Shown here: in pieces, positions 9,713-18,355 of the stretch | Layout: the number at the start of each line of letters is the position of its first letter | Position numbering within the stretch: position 1 is the first letter of the stretch | Source of the DNA: Ferrovibrio terrae | GTDB lineage: Bacteria > Pseudomonadota > Alphaproteobacteria > Ferrovibrionales > Ferrovibrionaceae | Reading direction: 5' to 3' | Length of the DNA stretch: 64,000 bases | Assembly: GCF_007197755.1 (NCBI RefSeq) | Contig: NZ_CP041636.1 | Location: 620,001 to 684,000, forward strand | The notes under the pieces: generated by a model | Seen by the model: only the letters and a program-made list of their open reading frames with translations | Told to the model about the DNA's origin: nothing | The model's database searches: none | Program-made: the position numbers and the translations under genes

Positions 9713-11087
9713 GACCCGCTCCTGTCGGCGTGGTGATACGCAGCCATTGATTGCCGAGGTCGGCCACGTCGGCATCGGCTGCACCGAAGATCCGCAACGC
9801 CGCTTGCGCCTCACCGGCATCGACGCCGGCAAATTTCTCCAGCGCATAGCTGTCGAGTAGGGCGGCAGCATCCAGCCCCTCGCCATTCGCCTGCGATGCT
9901 TTCCGGCGTTTGCACCAGTAGTCGAGGCGATATTTGACCGAGAACAGCATGTCCTTGGCTGATCTGTCCGGCCAGGCCGTTACACCCTGCAGCACATCCA
10001 GCACGATCGCGGTGGCATTGGCGCTGCCACCCATCGCCGGGCCAATCAGCCCCTCCAGCCGCTTGCGGGCCGCGGCTGAGTTGGCCTGCATCTCGGCAGC
10101 GCCTGGGCGGGACATTCCGCGCACCACCGAAATCAGCTGCTCGACCTCTTCGGTCTGTACGCTGACCTGATTTGGCAACCTCACATCGTACAGATCGGAG
10201 CGCACCGGGCAGTAGGCGACGATATTGCACCCCAGCAGCGCTGCCTCGATCGCCGTGGTGCAGCCGTTATGGATCGTAGCGTCCGCCACCATCGACCAGG
10301 CCGTCGCAGTATGGCTTTTCGACACCATGACGTTGCTATGCCTGGCTGCCATGGCATCCCACGGGTCCGGACTTTCCGACGGATGCGGCCGAATGACGAT
10401 CTGGTGATCAGGGAAAGCATCCGGCAGCCGCTCGACCATGGCGTGGAAGCTTTCGTACAGCCGGTCGGTGTGATCCATATACCCGACCTTGAAGTCCAGC
10501 GCCTTGCCGGTCAGGTTGGAACGTCGCAGCAGTCCATCGCGAAACGACTGGCGGTCCATATGATACGGGTTCGAATGGCTGAAGCGCGAATTCACCAAGA
10601 TGATGCGTCGGCCGACATCGATATCCTGAATCTGGTGTATCGCACGGTATTCCGGCGCCAGGATGTCGATACGAGGATTGCCTGCTGGAATCAGATGGCC
10701 ATCGAGATCGGGGTATCGCCGAAGCAACGATGCGCGATCGCCCTCGCCGCGCGTGAAGAAGCGATAGCATTCCTTGATGTGCGAATACGGAACACGCTCG
10801 TCGACATAGAAATCATCATTCTTCACTACCAGGGCTTCTTCATCCCATGCCGTGACGGCGAAGCCCAAGCGGCGCGCCACCGGCAGGATTGATCCCATGC
10901 CCTTGCCCACGTCATTCTCGATCAGGATGCCGCGAGGGAAAAGCGGCATATTCTCGTGGAAATATTTCGCGAATCCGATCCAGACCTCGTAGCCGCGACG
11001 AATCGCCTGGCTAGCGAAGTATAGCTTAGCATTGAACTCGCGGCTTTTGATCTCGATGGGGAGAAGTATGATGTTCTTCTGAATCAT
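9708..11087 (-). CDS. Surface carbohydrate biosynthesis protein (GT-B-like)
   Basis: From the ATG at 11087 the protein has 459 residues. It resembles the family described as surface carbohydrate biosynthesis proteins, found in O-antigen and capsule loci: the start IILLPIEIKSREFNAKLYFA, the middle IPAGNPRIDIL, and the late VIRPHPSES plus HNGCTTAIEAALLGC. The last two resemble the sugar-nucleotide-binding part of GT-B enzymes such as capsule polymerases and CDP-glycerol transferases. Its ATG overlaps the TGA of the upstream dehydrogenase (ATGA), indicating coupled translation. The frameshifted homologue at 7106-8430 shows that a duplication existed. The catalysed step is not known. Confidence 0.82.
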   Translation of the reverse strand: MIQKNIILLPIEIKSREFNAKLYFASQAIRRGYEVWIGFAKYFHENMPLFPRGILIENDVGKGMGSILPVARRLGFAVTAWDEEALVVKNDDFYVDERVPYSHIKECYRFFTRGEGDRASLLRRYPDLDGHLIPAGNPRIDILAPEYRAIHQIQDIDVGRRIILVNSRFSHSNPYHMDRQSFRDGLLRRSNLTGKALDFKVGYMDHTDRLYESFHAMVERLPDAFPDHQIVIRPHPSESPDPWDAMAARHSNVMVSKSHTATAWSMVADATIHNGCTTAIEAALLGCNIVAYCPVRSDLYDVRLPNQVSVQTEEVEQLISVVRGMSRPGAAEMQANSAAARKRLEGLIGPAMGGSANATAIVLDVLQGVTAWPDRSAKDMLFSVKYRLDYWCKRRKASQANGEGLDAAALLDSYALEKFAGVDAGEAQAALRIFGAADADVADLGNQWLRITTPTGAGH

Positions 11088-12052
11088 CCGCCAACCATGT
11101 TCTGCGCGGACCGCCACCAGGCGATGGCCTTGTCCGCCATGAATGCTTCCGCGCGCGGCATTGCATCCGTCGCGCCACCGATATGAGGCGTGATCAGCAC
11201 CGGATAGCCCGCCTCCGCCTGCGCCCGCAGGCGGCGCGAGGCCTCCTGCTGTCCACCTGTTTCCTCGTTGAGAACATCTAGACCGACGCCACCGATTCGC
11301 CTTTGCTCTATCAGGTGGGCAAGTGCGGCTTCATCGACTACGTCGCCTCGCGCGGTATTGATCAGGATCGCGTCTGGCAGCATGCGGCCGAGCAGATCCT
11401 TACCAATCAGGCCACGGGTTTCGCCTGTAGCGGGCAGATGAATCGAAATGATGTCGCAGCTGGCAAAGATATCGGCCAGTGTCTTGCGCTCGATGCCATC
11501 GGGCAGAGGCTGATCACGGATATCGTTGGCCCAAACCGACATGCCGAAGGCAAGGCCGTAGCGCCCCATGATCTCACCCAGCCGGCCATATCCCACAATG
11601 CCAAGCCGCCGCCCCCGCATTTCGCGACCGAGGAAACGATAGCGATCCCACTCTCCGCGATTGACGCTGGCCGCCGCCGGTGGAATGTGCCGCATCAGGC
11701 TGATCGCCAGGCCCCAGGCCAGTTCGGCGGTGGAATGAATACTGCGCAGAAATGCCTCCTCGCCTTTCAGTGAGAGAATGGCTATATCGCGGCGCTGCGC
11801 AGCTTCAAGGTCAATATGGGTCAGTCCGGTCGTAGAGGTAGCGACGAAACGCAGTTGCGTCGTTCTGGCCAGTAAATCTGCATCGATCCTGTGATGCAGC
11901 CGGATCAGCAGGCCGACGGCATCCGCCGCCGCATCGGCCAGTGCATCAGCTGATGCCAATTTCTGCACCAGAAAATGCTCCGACAGCCGTGCCTCCGCAT
12001 CGGCGGGGAAACCGTCGGGCTCGGTGATCAGCAGCTTGGGCTGGTTCTCCAT
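11084..12052 (-). CDS. D-isomer-specific 2-hydroxyacid dehydrogenase, copy 1
   Basis: The 322-residue protein belongs to the phosphoglycerate dehydrogenase family, which oxidises or reduces 2-hydroxy/2-keto acids with NAD(P). The dinucleotide motif GYGRLG lies at 154-159, followed by the acidic strand WANDI. The catalytic set is visible as Arg235 (NTARGD), Glu264 (LNEE) and His290 (PHIGGAT). In this setting it may act on a sugar-acid or lactate-type substituent, since a second family member sits at 27177-28160 next to methyltransferases. A role in serine synthesis is less likely because no ACT domain follows and the context is entirely glycan-related. Confidence 0.88.
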   Translation of the reverse strand: MENQPKLLITEPDGFPADAEARLSEHFLVQKLASADALADAAADAVGLLIRLHHRIDADLLARTTQLRFVATSTTGLTHIDLEAAQRRDIAILSLKGEEAFLRSIHSTAELAWGLAISLMRHIPPAAASVNRGEWDRYRFLGREMRGRRLGIVGYGRLGEIMGRYGLAFGMSVWANDIRDQPLPDGIERKTLADIFASCDIISIHLPATGETRGLIGKDLLGRMLPDAILINTARGDVVDEAALAHLIEQRRIGGVGLDVLNEETGGQQEASRRLRAQAEAGYPVLITPHIGGATDAMPRAEAFMADKAIAWWRSAQNMVGG

Positions 12053-13846
12053 CTACACCATGCCATGCGCCTGGGTCCGGACCGCATGATCCCTCCAGGC
12101 GCCGCCGACAAACAATTCGCACCACAGGGCGACATTCACCCATTGCCAGACGAAGAAGCTGTTGTTGGCGCCATTCTGGACGAAAACGCGGAAACGATCC
12201 CGCAACCGGTCAACATCGAACAATCCGCTGTCGAGCAGCCAGGGACTTTCCAGACAATCTTCGACGAAACCCGCGCCGGCCCCCCGCAGCCAGCCGGTCT
12301 GCGGCGCGACCACGGCGCGTTTCTCGGACCAGATCGAGGTCATCGAGGGGTGGCGGCGCTGGGCAATATCGCGCAGCGGACGTTTCGACATGCCGCCGGC
12401 GATCTTGGCGAGGCCGGGAATGCGGAATGCCGCTTCCACAAGGCGGTGATCGAGGAACGGCACGCGCAGCTCGATGCTATGCGCCATAGAGAGGCGATCA
12501 TTCATCCGCAGAACGCGCGGCAGCTTGCGCTGGGTGATGTCGACGAACAGGGCCTGGTTCACCGCATCATCCAACGCCGGCACCCGCCAATGCCAGGCTT
12601 GCCCGGCATCGCGCAGGGATTGCGACAGCACATCCCGAGCCAGCGGCGAAGTGCCATCTTGATACAACCCCTCCGACAGCCAGCCCTGCAGTGACTGGCT
12701 GCCATCCGTCAGGCCGCGGTAATAGGCATAGCCGGCAAACATTTCATCTAGGCCTTGCCCTTCCAACTGCACGGTCAGGCCCGCCGCCCGGATTTTTTCG
12801 TGCAGATTGTGATAGGCTAGCGTCGCGATGCCGCCGATCGGTGCCTCCTGGTGACTGAGCGCCACGCGTGCCGTACTGCGCAGCATATCCGGCCCTTCGG
12901 CCGTCTCGAGTGGCAACCAGCGCGTGCCGGATATCACCTCGCGCGCATAGCCACGTTCGTCATATCGTGAATCACTGAAGCCCGCGGTGGCCGCATGCAA
13001 CTTCTGTCCTGGAGCAGCAAGCTGGTCGACCATACTGGCGAGCAGCAGGGAATCGAGGCCACCTGAAATATTGACGCCGAGCGGCACGTCAGAGCGCAGA
13101 CGATAGCGCACCGCGTCGACCATCAGAGCCTCGAGCTCATCACTCTCGAGCGGCGCGGCACCAGCCGTTTCGACGATCTGCTTGAGATCCCAGAATGCGT
13201 TGATACTGCTGGTACCGTCCGGGCGGCAATACATGTAGCAGCCGGCCGGCAGCTGTCGGATTCCCCGGAAGAATGTGCGATCATGCTGCTCGTAGATGCC
13301 ATAGGCCAGATAGTCGGACCAGGTTTCCGCATCTGGCGTGACGGCATGTCCGGCCGTCAGGATGGCCTTGATCTCGCTGGCAAAAACCAGAGTGCCGTCA
13401 ACATATCCGTAATTGAGCGGCTTGATGCCAAGACGGTCGCGCGCCAGCAGCAGTTCCTGCCGCTCGCCGTCCCAGAGGGCAAACGAGAACATCCCGATAA
13501 ACCGCTCCAGGCACGCAACGCCCCAACGCGCATAAGCGGCGAGAATGACCTCGGTATCGCTGGAAGAGCGGAATGAATAATCGCCGAGTTCCCGCCGGAG
13601 CTCGCGGTAATTGTAGATTTCGCCGTTGAAAACGATCCAGTTACGGCCGTCGGCCGAGGCCATCGGCTGGTGCCCCAGTGCGGAAACATCAATGATGGCC
13701 AGACGGTTGTGGCCCAGGCAAAGTGGTCCCTCGGCAATCTCGACCCAGCCCGTATCGTCCGGTCCGCGATGCTGCTGCACCGCCAGGGCACGCCTGGTGG
13801 TCTGCAGGCTCGCCTGCCGTCCCAACATGCCGAAAATGCCACACAT
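12053..13846 (-). CDS. asnB: Asparagine synthase (glutamine-hydrolysing) family amidotransferase, copy 2
   Basis: This 597-residue protein has the same two-domain plan as the copy at the operon end: MCGIFG with the catalytic Cys2, conserved GRNWIVFNGEIYNYREL and DTEVILAAY in the glutaminase domain, and the ATP-pyrophosphatase motif ISGGLDS in the synthetase domain. The synthetase half differs from copy 1 (NISGGLDSLLLASM versus LSGGVDSSIVTAL), so the acceptor probably differs. It directly follows the neuC-type gene and precedes the 2-hydroxyacid dehydrogenase. I infer that it may amidate a carboxylate of a nonulosonic or uronic acid. True asparagine synthesis remains possible. Confidence 0.88.
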   Translation of the reverse strand: MCGIFGMLGRQASLQTTRRALAVQQHRGPDDTGWVEIAEGPLCLGHNRLAIIDVSALGHQPMASADGRNWIVFNGEIYNYRELRRELGDYSFRSSSDTEVILAAYARWGVACLERFIGMFSFALWDGERQELLLARDRLGIKPLNYGYVDGTLVFASEIKAILTAGHAVTPDAETWSDYLAYGIYEQHDRTFFRGIRQLPAGCYMYCRPDGTSSINAFWDLKQIVETAGAAPLESDELEALMVDAVRYRLRSDVPLGVNISGGLDSLLLASMVDQLAAPGQKLHAATAGFSDSRYDERGYAREVISGTRWLPLETAEGPDMLRSTARVALSHQEAPIGGIATLAYHNLHEKIRAAGLTVQLEGQGLDEMFAGYAYYRGLTDGSQSLQGWLSEGLYQDGTSPLARDVLSQSLRDAGQAWHWRVPALDDAVNQALFVDITQRKLPRVLRMNDRLSMAHSIELRVPFLDHRLVEAAFRIPGLAKIAGGMSKRPLRDIAQRRHPSMTSIWSEKRAVVAPQTGWLRGAGAGFVEDCLESPWLLDSGLFDVDRLRDRFRVFVQNGANNSFFVWQWVNVALWCELFVGGAWRDHAVRTQAHGMV

Positions 13847-13858
13847 GTCTATATCGGC

Positions 13859-15013
13859 TCAGTTTGGATAGTGGAGGCGTTTCTGCACGGATATTTTACA
13901 GGTCGCCAGAATGTCGGCGATCTGACGGCCGGCAGTGCCGTCGCCGAACAGCTCGTCCGGCACATACTTCCCATGCGTGATTTGCGCCCGCGCGGCAGCC
14001 TCGATGGCGACCGCATTATAATCGGCATGCATTACATTGGCGCCGTGCTCTCGCGTCTGCTGGCGCGATCCGACATTGACCACAGGTACGCCCAGCAACG
14101 ACCCCTCGCGTAGAGCGGATGAGGAATTTCCGATCATGCAGACAGAGTTATCGATCAGGCGGATGAAGTCCTCCGACGAGAAGTTCTTGTAGAAGGTAAC
14201 TTTCTCGCCACCCTGGTTCTCATGGAAAACGCGCAGGCGCTTGGATATGGCATCCGAACCGGCGTCGATATTCGGCCACATCCATATCGTGCGCATGCCT
14301 AGGGCACGCACCGCGTGCAGAGTTTCATCAATCTGCTTGTTGGCCTCGGTATTCTCGGTCGTCACCGGATGCTGCAGCACCACGATATAAGGTTCGCTCC
14401 ACCCATTCTGATAGCCGACGCCGGCATTGCGCGCCCAGAAGGTCTGATCGATGCTGCGATCTTTCATGCCGGTCACGAGATCCAGCGCAGGGCAGCCGGT
14501 CATGTAAATCGTGGCGGGATCCTCGCCCATTCGGATCAGGTTTTCGCGCGCCTTGTCGGTGGCCGGGAAATGGATATGCGCCAGCTTGGTGATGGCGTGA
14601 CGCACACTCTCGTCAATCGAGCCTGTCGTCTCGCCACCCTGTGTATGAGCCAGTGGAATATTCATGTAGCTGGCCGTCACGGCGGTGGCCAAAGTCTCGT
14701 AGCGGTCGGCGACGGTCAGAACGATATCTGGCGTGATATGCATGAACAGGCTCGACAGTTCGATCATGCCCAGCGCGGTCGACTTGACCATATTAGCCGT
14801 GGTGTCGCCTTCCAGTGCCATGTACACGACAGCTTCCTCGCGGAAGCCATCGGCGCGGATCAGGTCGATCACCCGACCAAACCGCTCCAGCAATGCGGAG
14901 GCGCCGACAACCAGCTGCAACTGCAAATCAGGATGCTCACGAACCGCCGTCAGCACGGATTTGATGCGAGCGTAATTCGCTCGGCTGTTGACGACAATAC
15001 AGACCTTTCTCAC
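13859..15013 (-). CDS. neuC: NeuC-type hydrolysing UDP-sugar 2-epimerase, copy 1
   Basis: The 384-residue protein starts with KVCIVVNSRANYARIKSV, the NeuC/LegG form of the UDP-GlcNAc 2-epimerase fold. These enzymes release UDP and invert C2, giving ManNAc or 2,4-diacetamido mannose as a precursor of sialic or legionaminic acid. GGETTGSIDESVRHAITKLAH is the strongly conserved active-site region, and IGNSSSALREG is the late nucleotide-binding segment. Its GTG start overlaps the neuB-type stop (GTGA), so the two are translationally coupled. A second copy lies at 18356-19513. Whether the substrate is UDP-GlcNAc or a bacillosamine derivative cannot be decided here. Confidence 0.88.
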   Translation of the reverse strand: MRKVCIVVNSRANYARIKSVLTAVREHPDLQLQLVVGASALLERFGRVIDLIRADGFREEAVVYMALEGDTTANMVKSTALGMIELSSLFMHITPDIVLTVADRYETLATAVTASYMNIPLAHTQGGETTGSIDESVRHAITKLAHIHFPATDKARENLIRMGEDPATIYMTGCPALDLVTGMKDRSIDQTFWARNAGVGYQNGWSEPYIVVLQHPVTTENTEANKQIDETLHAVRALGMRTIWMWPNIDAGSDAISKRLRVFHENQGGEKVTFYKNFSSEDFIRLIDNSVCMIGNSSSALREGSLLGVPVVNVGSRQQTREHGANVMHADYNAVAIEAAARAQITHGKYVPDELFGDGTAGRQIADILATCKISVQKRLHYPN

Positions 15014-16086
15014 GCGCTTGCTCCGGGTTCATCAGCGTGTGCCTCGATCTGGTTCCATCGAAGCAGATAGCGGCTATCGGCATCCGTGAGCAGCCGGCAA
15101 CCTACGATTTTGTCGATGGCATCCGGTGCGATACCGGTGCCAGGCTTCTTTAAAGTCAGCATATCACGACGCAGTACTGTGCCAGCCGGCTGATCGGCTT
15201 TCAGCGCGAGACTCTTGCCGAAAATCTCTCGTGTCGGCCGCATCTGTGCGGCCAGGGCGTCCTTATCGACCGGATTGGCGTCCATTTCCACCAAGCAATC
15301 CCGGAAAGTGACGATCCGGGCGAAATCAGCAAAAGTAACGGATGCCACGGTATCGGGACCGAAACTGCGATGGTCAAATGTGACGTGTAGCTCGACCAGA
15401 TCCGCGCCGCGCGCGATCGCCGCCATTGCCGGCTCCGGCCGCCCGGAATGATCCGACAGGCCGATCGGGCAAGGAAATGCCGATTTCATCCGCGCCAACA
15501 CGTTGAGGCCGACATCGGGCATCGCCGTGGGGTATTTCGTCGTGCACTGGAAGAGTGCGATCGCATTACCACGGCTGCTCCAGCGCTCATGAACTGCCGT
15601 GATCTCCTCATAACCGCTCATGCCCGTGGAGATCAGCATGGGCTTGCCCGTCCCGCTCATGCGTTCGAGCAGGTCATTGGTCACAATCTCGCCCGACCCT
15701 ATTTTCCATGCCGGCACGCCAAGACCTTCCAGCAGGTCGACGGCCTCTACCGAGAAGGCGGAGGACAGAAATACCAACTTCCTATCGCGCGCGTGCTGCG
15801 CCAGTCCTCGCCATTGTTCCGGGGTGAATTCCATGCGGCGCCAGTAGTCATAACGCGTGACGTCCTGGCGAGAGAATTTCAGTCGGAAGGGCTCGTCCAG
15901 CGTCGATTCCGCCGCCGCGATATGGGTCTGGAATTTGATCGCATCAGCACCGACATCGGATGCCGCATCGATGAAGGCATGCGCGGCACCCAGTGAACCA
16001 TCATGTGCCTGCGCCACCTCGGCAATCAGGAAAGCGCGGCCTCCACCGATTTCGCGCTTATCGATATGAAAGCGTTTAGCTGTCAT
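15010..16086 (-). CDS. neuB: NeuB-type nonulosonate synthase, copy 1
   Basis: The 358-residue protein condenses phosphoenolpyruvate with a C6 sugar to a C9 nonulosonic acid. It shows the NeuB barrel motifs IKFQTH, KIGSGEIVTNDLL and ISTGM, and the segment GPDTVASVTF near the catalytic centre. A C-terminal SAF (antifreeze-like) domain follows, with KKPGTGIAP. It is odd in one place: where the family normally has EKH before the substrate loop, it has ELH, while copy 2 keeps EKH. GGAAAGG lies before the ATG. Together with neuC copy 1 it forms a coupled pair. The exact product (Neu5Ac, legionaminic or pseudaminic type) is not determined. Confidence 0.87.
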   Translation of the reverse strand: MTAKRFHIDKREIGGGRAFLIAEVAQAHDGSLGAAHAFIDAASDVGADAIKFQTHIAAAESTLDEPFRLKFSRQDVTRYDYWRRMEFTPEQWRGLAQHARDRKLVFLSSAFSVEAVDLLEGLGVPAWKIGSGEIVTNDLLERMSGTGKPMLISTGMSGYEEITAVHERWSSRGNAIALFQCTTKYPTAMPDVGLNVLARMKSAFPCPIGLSDHSGRPEPAMAAIARGADLVELHVTFDHRSFGPDTVASVTFADFARIVTFRDCLVEMDANPVDKDALAAQMRPTREIFGKSLALKADQPAGTVLRRDMLTLKKPGTGIAPDAIDKIVGCRLLTDADSRYLLRWNQIEAHADEPGASA

Positions 16087-16097
16087 TTCTACCTTTC

Positions 16098-17534
16098 CTA
16101 GCCGGCATGAATGAGTTCGACCAGTTTGTCTGCCATGGCCTTCGCGGCATCGCCCCGGTTCACCGAAAGCTCCTGCGCCACCAGTGCGCGGCGCCGGTCG
16201 CGGCGGCCGTCATCTTCACGCTGCACGAGATCCGCTAGGGTATCGACCAGATCCTGCCGGCTGTTCACGCGGTTCGCCGCATCAGCTGAACCCACTCTGC
16301 GTAGATGGGTCAGATCGAGATCGGAGATATCGAGATCGAAATACTTGTTATGCCAGCGTCCGAAGGCGACATCGATCACCATGCAATCGAAAATCGCCGC
16401 CTCAATCATCTGCGTGGATGATGCCTGCACACAGATCGTGCTGTGGCGAAAAATATTGGCAAGCTTCTGACCGTCCTTGTCATCCAGGAAATAGCTGTTG
16501 CCGCCCCCGGAGGGTATATCGACATGCCAGCGATCCGACGGCAGGTAGCGCTCGAAGACCCGCATCAGGTCACGTCGTTCGGCCTCGAATTCGAAATATA
16601 CAGGATGCAGGCGGAACAGTAGGGCGGTTCCTGCCGGCAGGTCGCCTCTGGTCAATGCATCCAGCAGCGTTTCCGTGATGGCAAGGTTGCCCTCATGGTG
16701 CGCAGGGTATCCGATCGAGACATAGACCACTGACCGCGTGTCGGCCGCCAGATCGAACTCCCGCAGGAACTGGGCGCGCTCGATACCAGGATCCCTGAAA
16801 TAATGGTCCCAGACCGGTGCGCCGACGATATGCACCTGATCCGGCCGCATATCGAGATAAGCCACGGCCTCTTCGGCAGTACGATCACTCCACACCAGCA
16901 TATGGGCCGGCGCCACCGGCGGATATCCCTTGGTCGAGGTCTTGTCCCAGCTCTGCACCACAACAGCAGTCGGGCAGCCCTGCGCCGCCGCTTCGGCCAT
17001 CACCATTCCGTCCACGCCGAGCCCGGCCGACGCAGTGACCAGCAGCACCGGCTGCGTCTCGCTATAGAGGTCTGCATGCGGCCGGAAAGGGCAAGTCCAG
17101 AGCCACATCTGCTGCAGCAAGCGCCGGAGAGTGCGGCTGCGGCAGGCCAGGTTGGCGATCGCCCAGACCGCCAGCATATGCGGGCGGTTGGCGCGACGCA
17201 GGTATTCCGCCCTGACCAGCACACCGGATTCGTTTGCGCCACCGCGGTTGCCATAGGTCAGTTCCGCGATTGCGGCCAAACGGTCGCGCAGATAGCCGCG
17301 CCAACCGCCGGTGAAGCCAACATACAGATCATCCGACCGCACCTTGCTGGTCGGGAACCGCAACGCCTCAACGCGCACCGTACCCGACACGCGCTGCCGC
17401 AATTCCGTCAAATAAACCTTCGGCACCAACAGGATGATGTCGGCCGCTTCCGCAATCCGCTCGACAATGCCGGTGGCTACCATCAGCCGGATATCCAGCG
17501 GCCTATACAGGCTGAGGATCACAGACTTGCGCAA
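16098..17534 (-). CDS. GT-B-like glycan transferase of unknown family
   Basis: The 478-residue protein lies between the CMP-sugar synthetase gene and neuB copy 1. It has features of CDP-glycerol/capsule-type GT-B enzymes: GVDGMVMAEAAAQGCPTAVVVQSWDK in the middle, VHIVGAPVWDHYF, then SIGYPAHHEGN and a late segment QASSTQMIEAAIF corresponding to the donor-binding helix. Because it sits directly after the neuA-like gene, I infer that it could transfer the CMP-activated nonulosonic acid, but it does not show recognisable GT29, GT42, GT52 or GT80 sialyltransferase motifs. The start is TTG at 17534, 28 bp after the upstream stop; a GTG four codons later is an alternative. Confidence 0.7.
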   Translation of the reverse strand: MRKSVILSLYRPLDIRLMVATGIVERIAEAADIILLVPKVYLTELRQRVSGTVRVEALRFPTSKVRSDDLYVGFTGGWRGYLRDRLAAIAELTYGNRGGANESGVLVRAEYLRRANRPHMLAVWAIANLACRSRTLRRLLQQMWLWTCPFRPHADLYSETQPVLLVTASAGLGVDGMVMAEAAAQGCPTAVVVQSWDKTSTKGYPPVAPAHMLVWSDRTAEEAVAYLDMRPDQVHIVGAPVWDHYFRDPGIERAQFLREFDLAADTRSVVYVSIGYPAHHEGNLAITETLLDALTRGDLPAGTALLFRLHPVYFEFEAERRDLMRVFERYLPSDRWHVDIPSGGGNSYFLDDKDGQKLANIFRHSTICVQASSTQMIEAAIFDCMVIDVAFGRWHNKYFDLDISDLDLTHLRRVGSADAANRVNSRQDLVDTLADLVQREDDGRRDRRRALVAQELSVNRGDAAKAMADKLVELIHAG

Positions 17535-17562
17535 GCCGTAGTCCCACTCAGGTCGGTTAGCG

Positions 17563-18294
17563 TCAAATCACCACGACCTTCTTTTTCTCGATCAGGAATT
17601 CCGCGTATTCGAAATCTTCCGGTCCATCCACGTCATGCGCATAGGCGGAATCCACGACAAAGCTGCCGCAGTTCGGGCCAAAGCATGGGGTGCCTGCCAT
17701 CAGGGATTCCGAGCGGAATGCCAGTATATTGCCGTAGCGATAATGCATCGGCTTGAGCTGCTTGTTGTAGGCGAGCTTGCGCTCTTCCCAGAATCGGAAA
17801 TAAACCCGGCCCTCCTTGATGATCCGCTGATTTAGCGCATGCATGTTATGCGGCAGATGGGCCAGCGACTGCGCCGTATCAAGCGTCGGATCATCCAGCA
17901 GAATACGCACGATTTCGTTGATATGCTCGGGCAGAACGAATGGCGACGTCGGCTGCAAAAGCACAACGATCTCTGGCATCGCACCATCGGCATCGGCGAT
18001 CGTCTGCAGCACATGCCGCACGGCATCATCGGTCGGGGCCGCGTCGGTGGCAATTTCCGACGGGCGGTCGATTACCTCAACAGATCGGGACAGGCAGAAA
18101 TCCTTGATTGCAGGATGATCGGTCGAACAGACCAGGCGGTGTACGGTTTTCGGCATTACGGCCTGAGCAACAGCGATACAGTAATCTATCAGCGGCCGAC
18201 CGGCGAGCGGTGCGAGATTCTTCAGCGGGACGGATTTCGAGCCTCCGCGCGCCGGGATCACGCCAAGCACACCACCCTGTATAATCTTGTTCAT
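17563..18294 (-). CDS. neuA: CMP-nonulosonate (acylneuraminate) cytidylyltransferase
   Basis: The 243-residue enzyme activates a nonulosonic acid with CTP. GVIPARGGSKSVPLKNL is the classic P-loop-like CMP-sugar synthetase motif, and VVLLQPTSPF and DVDGPEDFEYAEFLI are further conserved parts. I chose the ATG at 18294 because GGAAGG lies six bases before it. The earlier ATG at 18300 directly abuts that box, and the frame continues to 18348 without a better site. It is the only CMP-sugar synthetase in the window although two NeuB/NeuC pairs are present. LegF, PseF and NeuA cannot be told apart by eye. Confidence 0.88.
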   Translation of the reverse strand: MNKIIQGGVLGVIPARGGSKSVPLKNLAPLAGRPLIDYCIAVAQAVMPKTVHRLVCSTDHPAIKDFCLSRSVEVIDRPSEIATDAAPTDDAVRHVLQTIADADGAMPEIVVLLQPTSPFVLPEHINEIVRILLDDPTLDTAQSLAHLPHNMHALNQRIIKEGRVYFRFWEERKLAYNKQLKPMHYRYGNILAFRSESLMAGTPCFGPNCGSFVVDSAYAHDVDGPEDFEYAEFLIEKKKVVVI

Positions 18295-18355
18295 CGTCAT
18301 CCTTCCCGCATCGCCAGGATCACCCGAGCGCGGCATCATGTCCGGCAACCTTCGC

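Noticed and set aside
9713-9886. Extension of the propeller frame into the upstream gene
   Set aside because: The encoded residues are Arg/Trp/Pro-rich, shadow-like and unlike the family. They overlap the conserved end of the upstream gene.
16098-17534. Calling this gene a sialyltransferase
   Set aside because: The position beside neuA is suggestive, but none of the known sialyltransferase motifs is visible, so only a GT-B-like assignment was kept.
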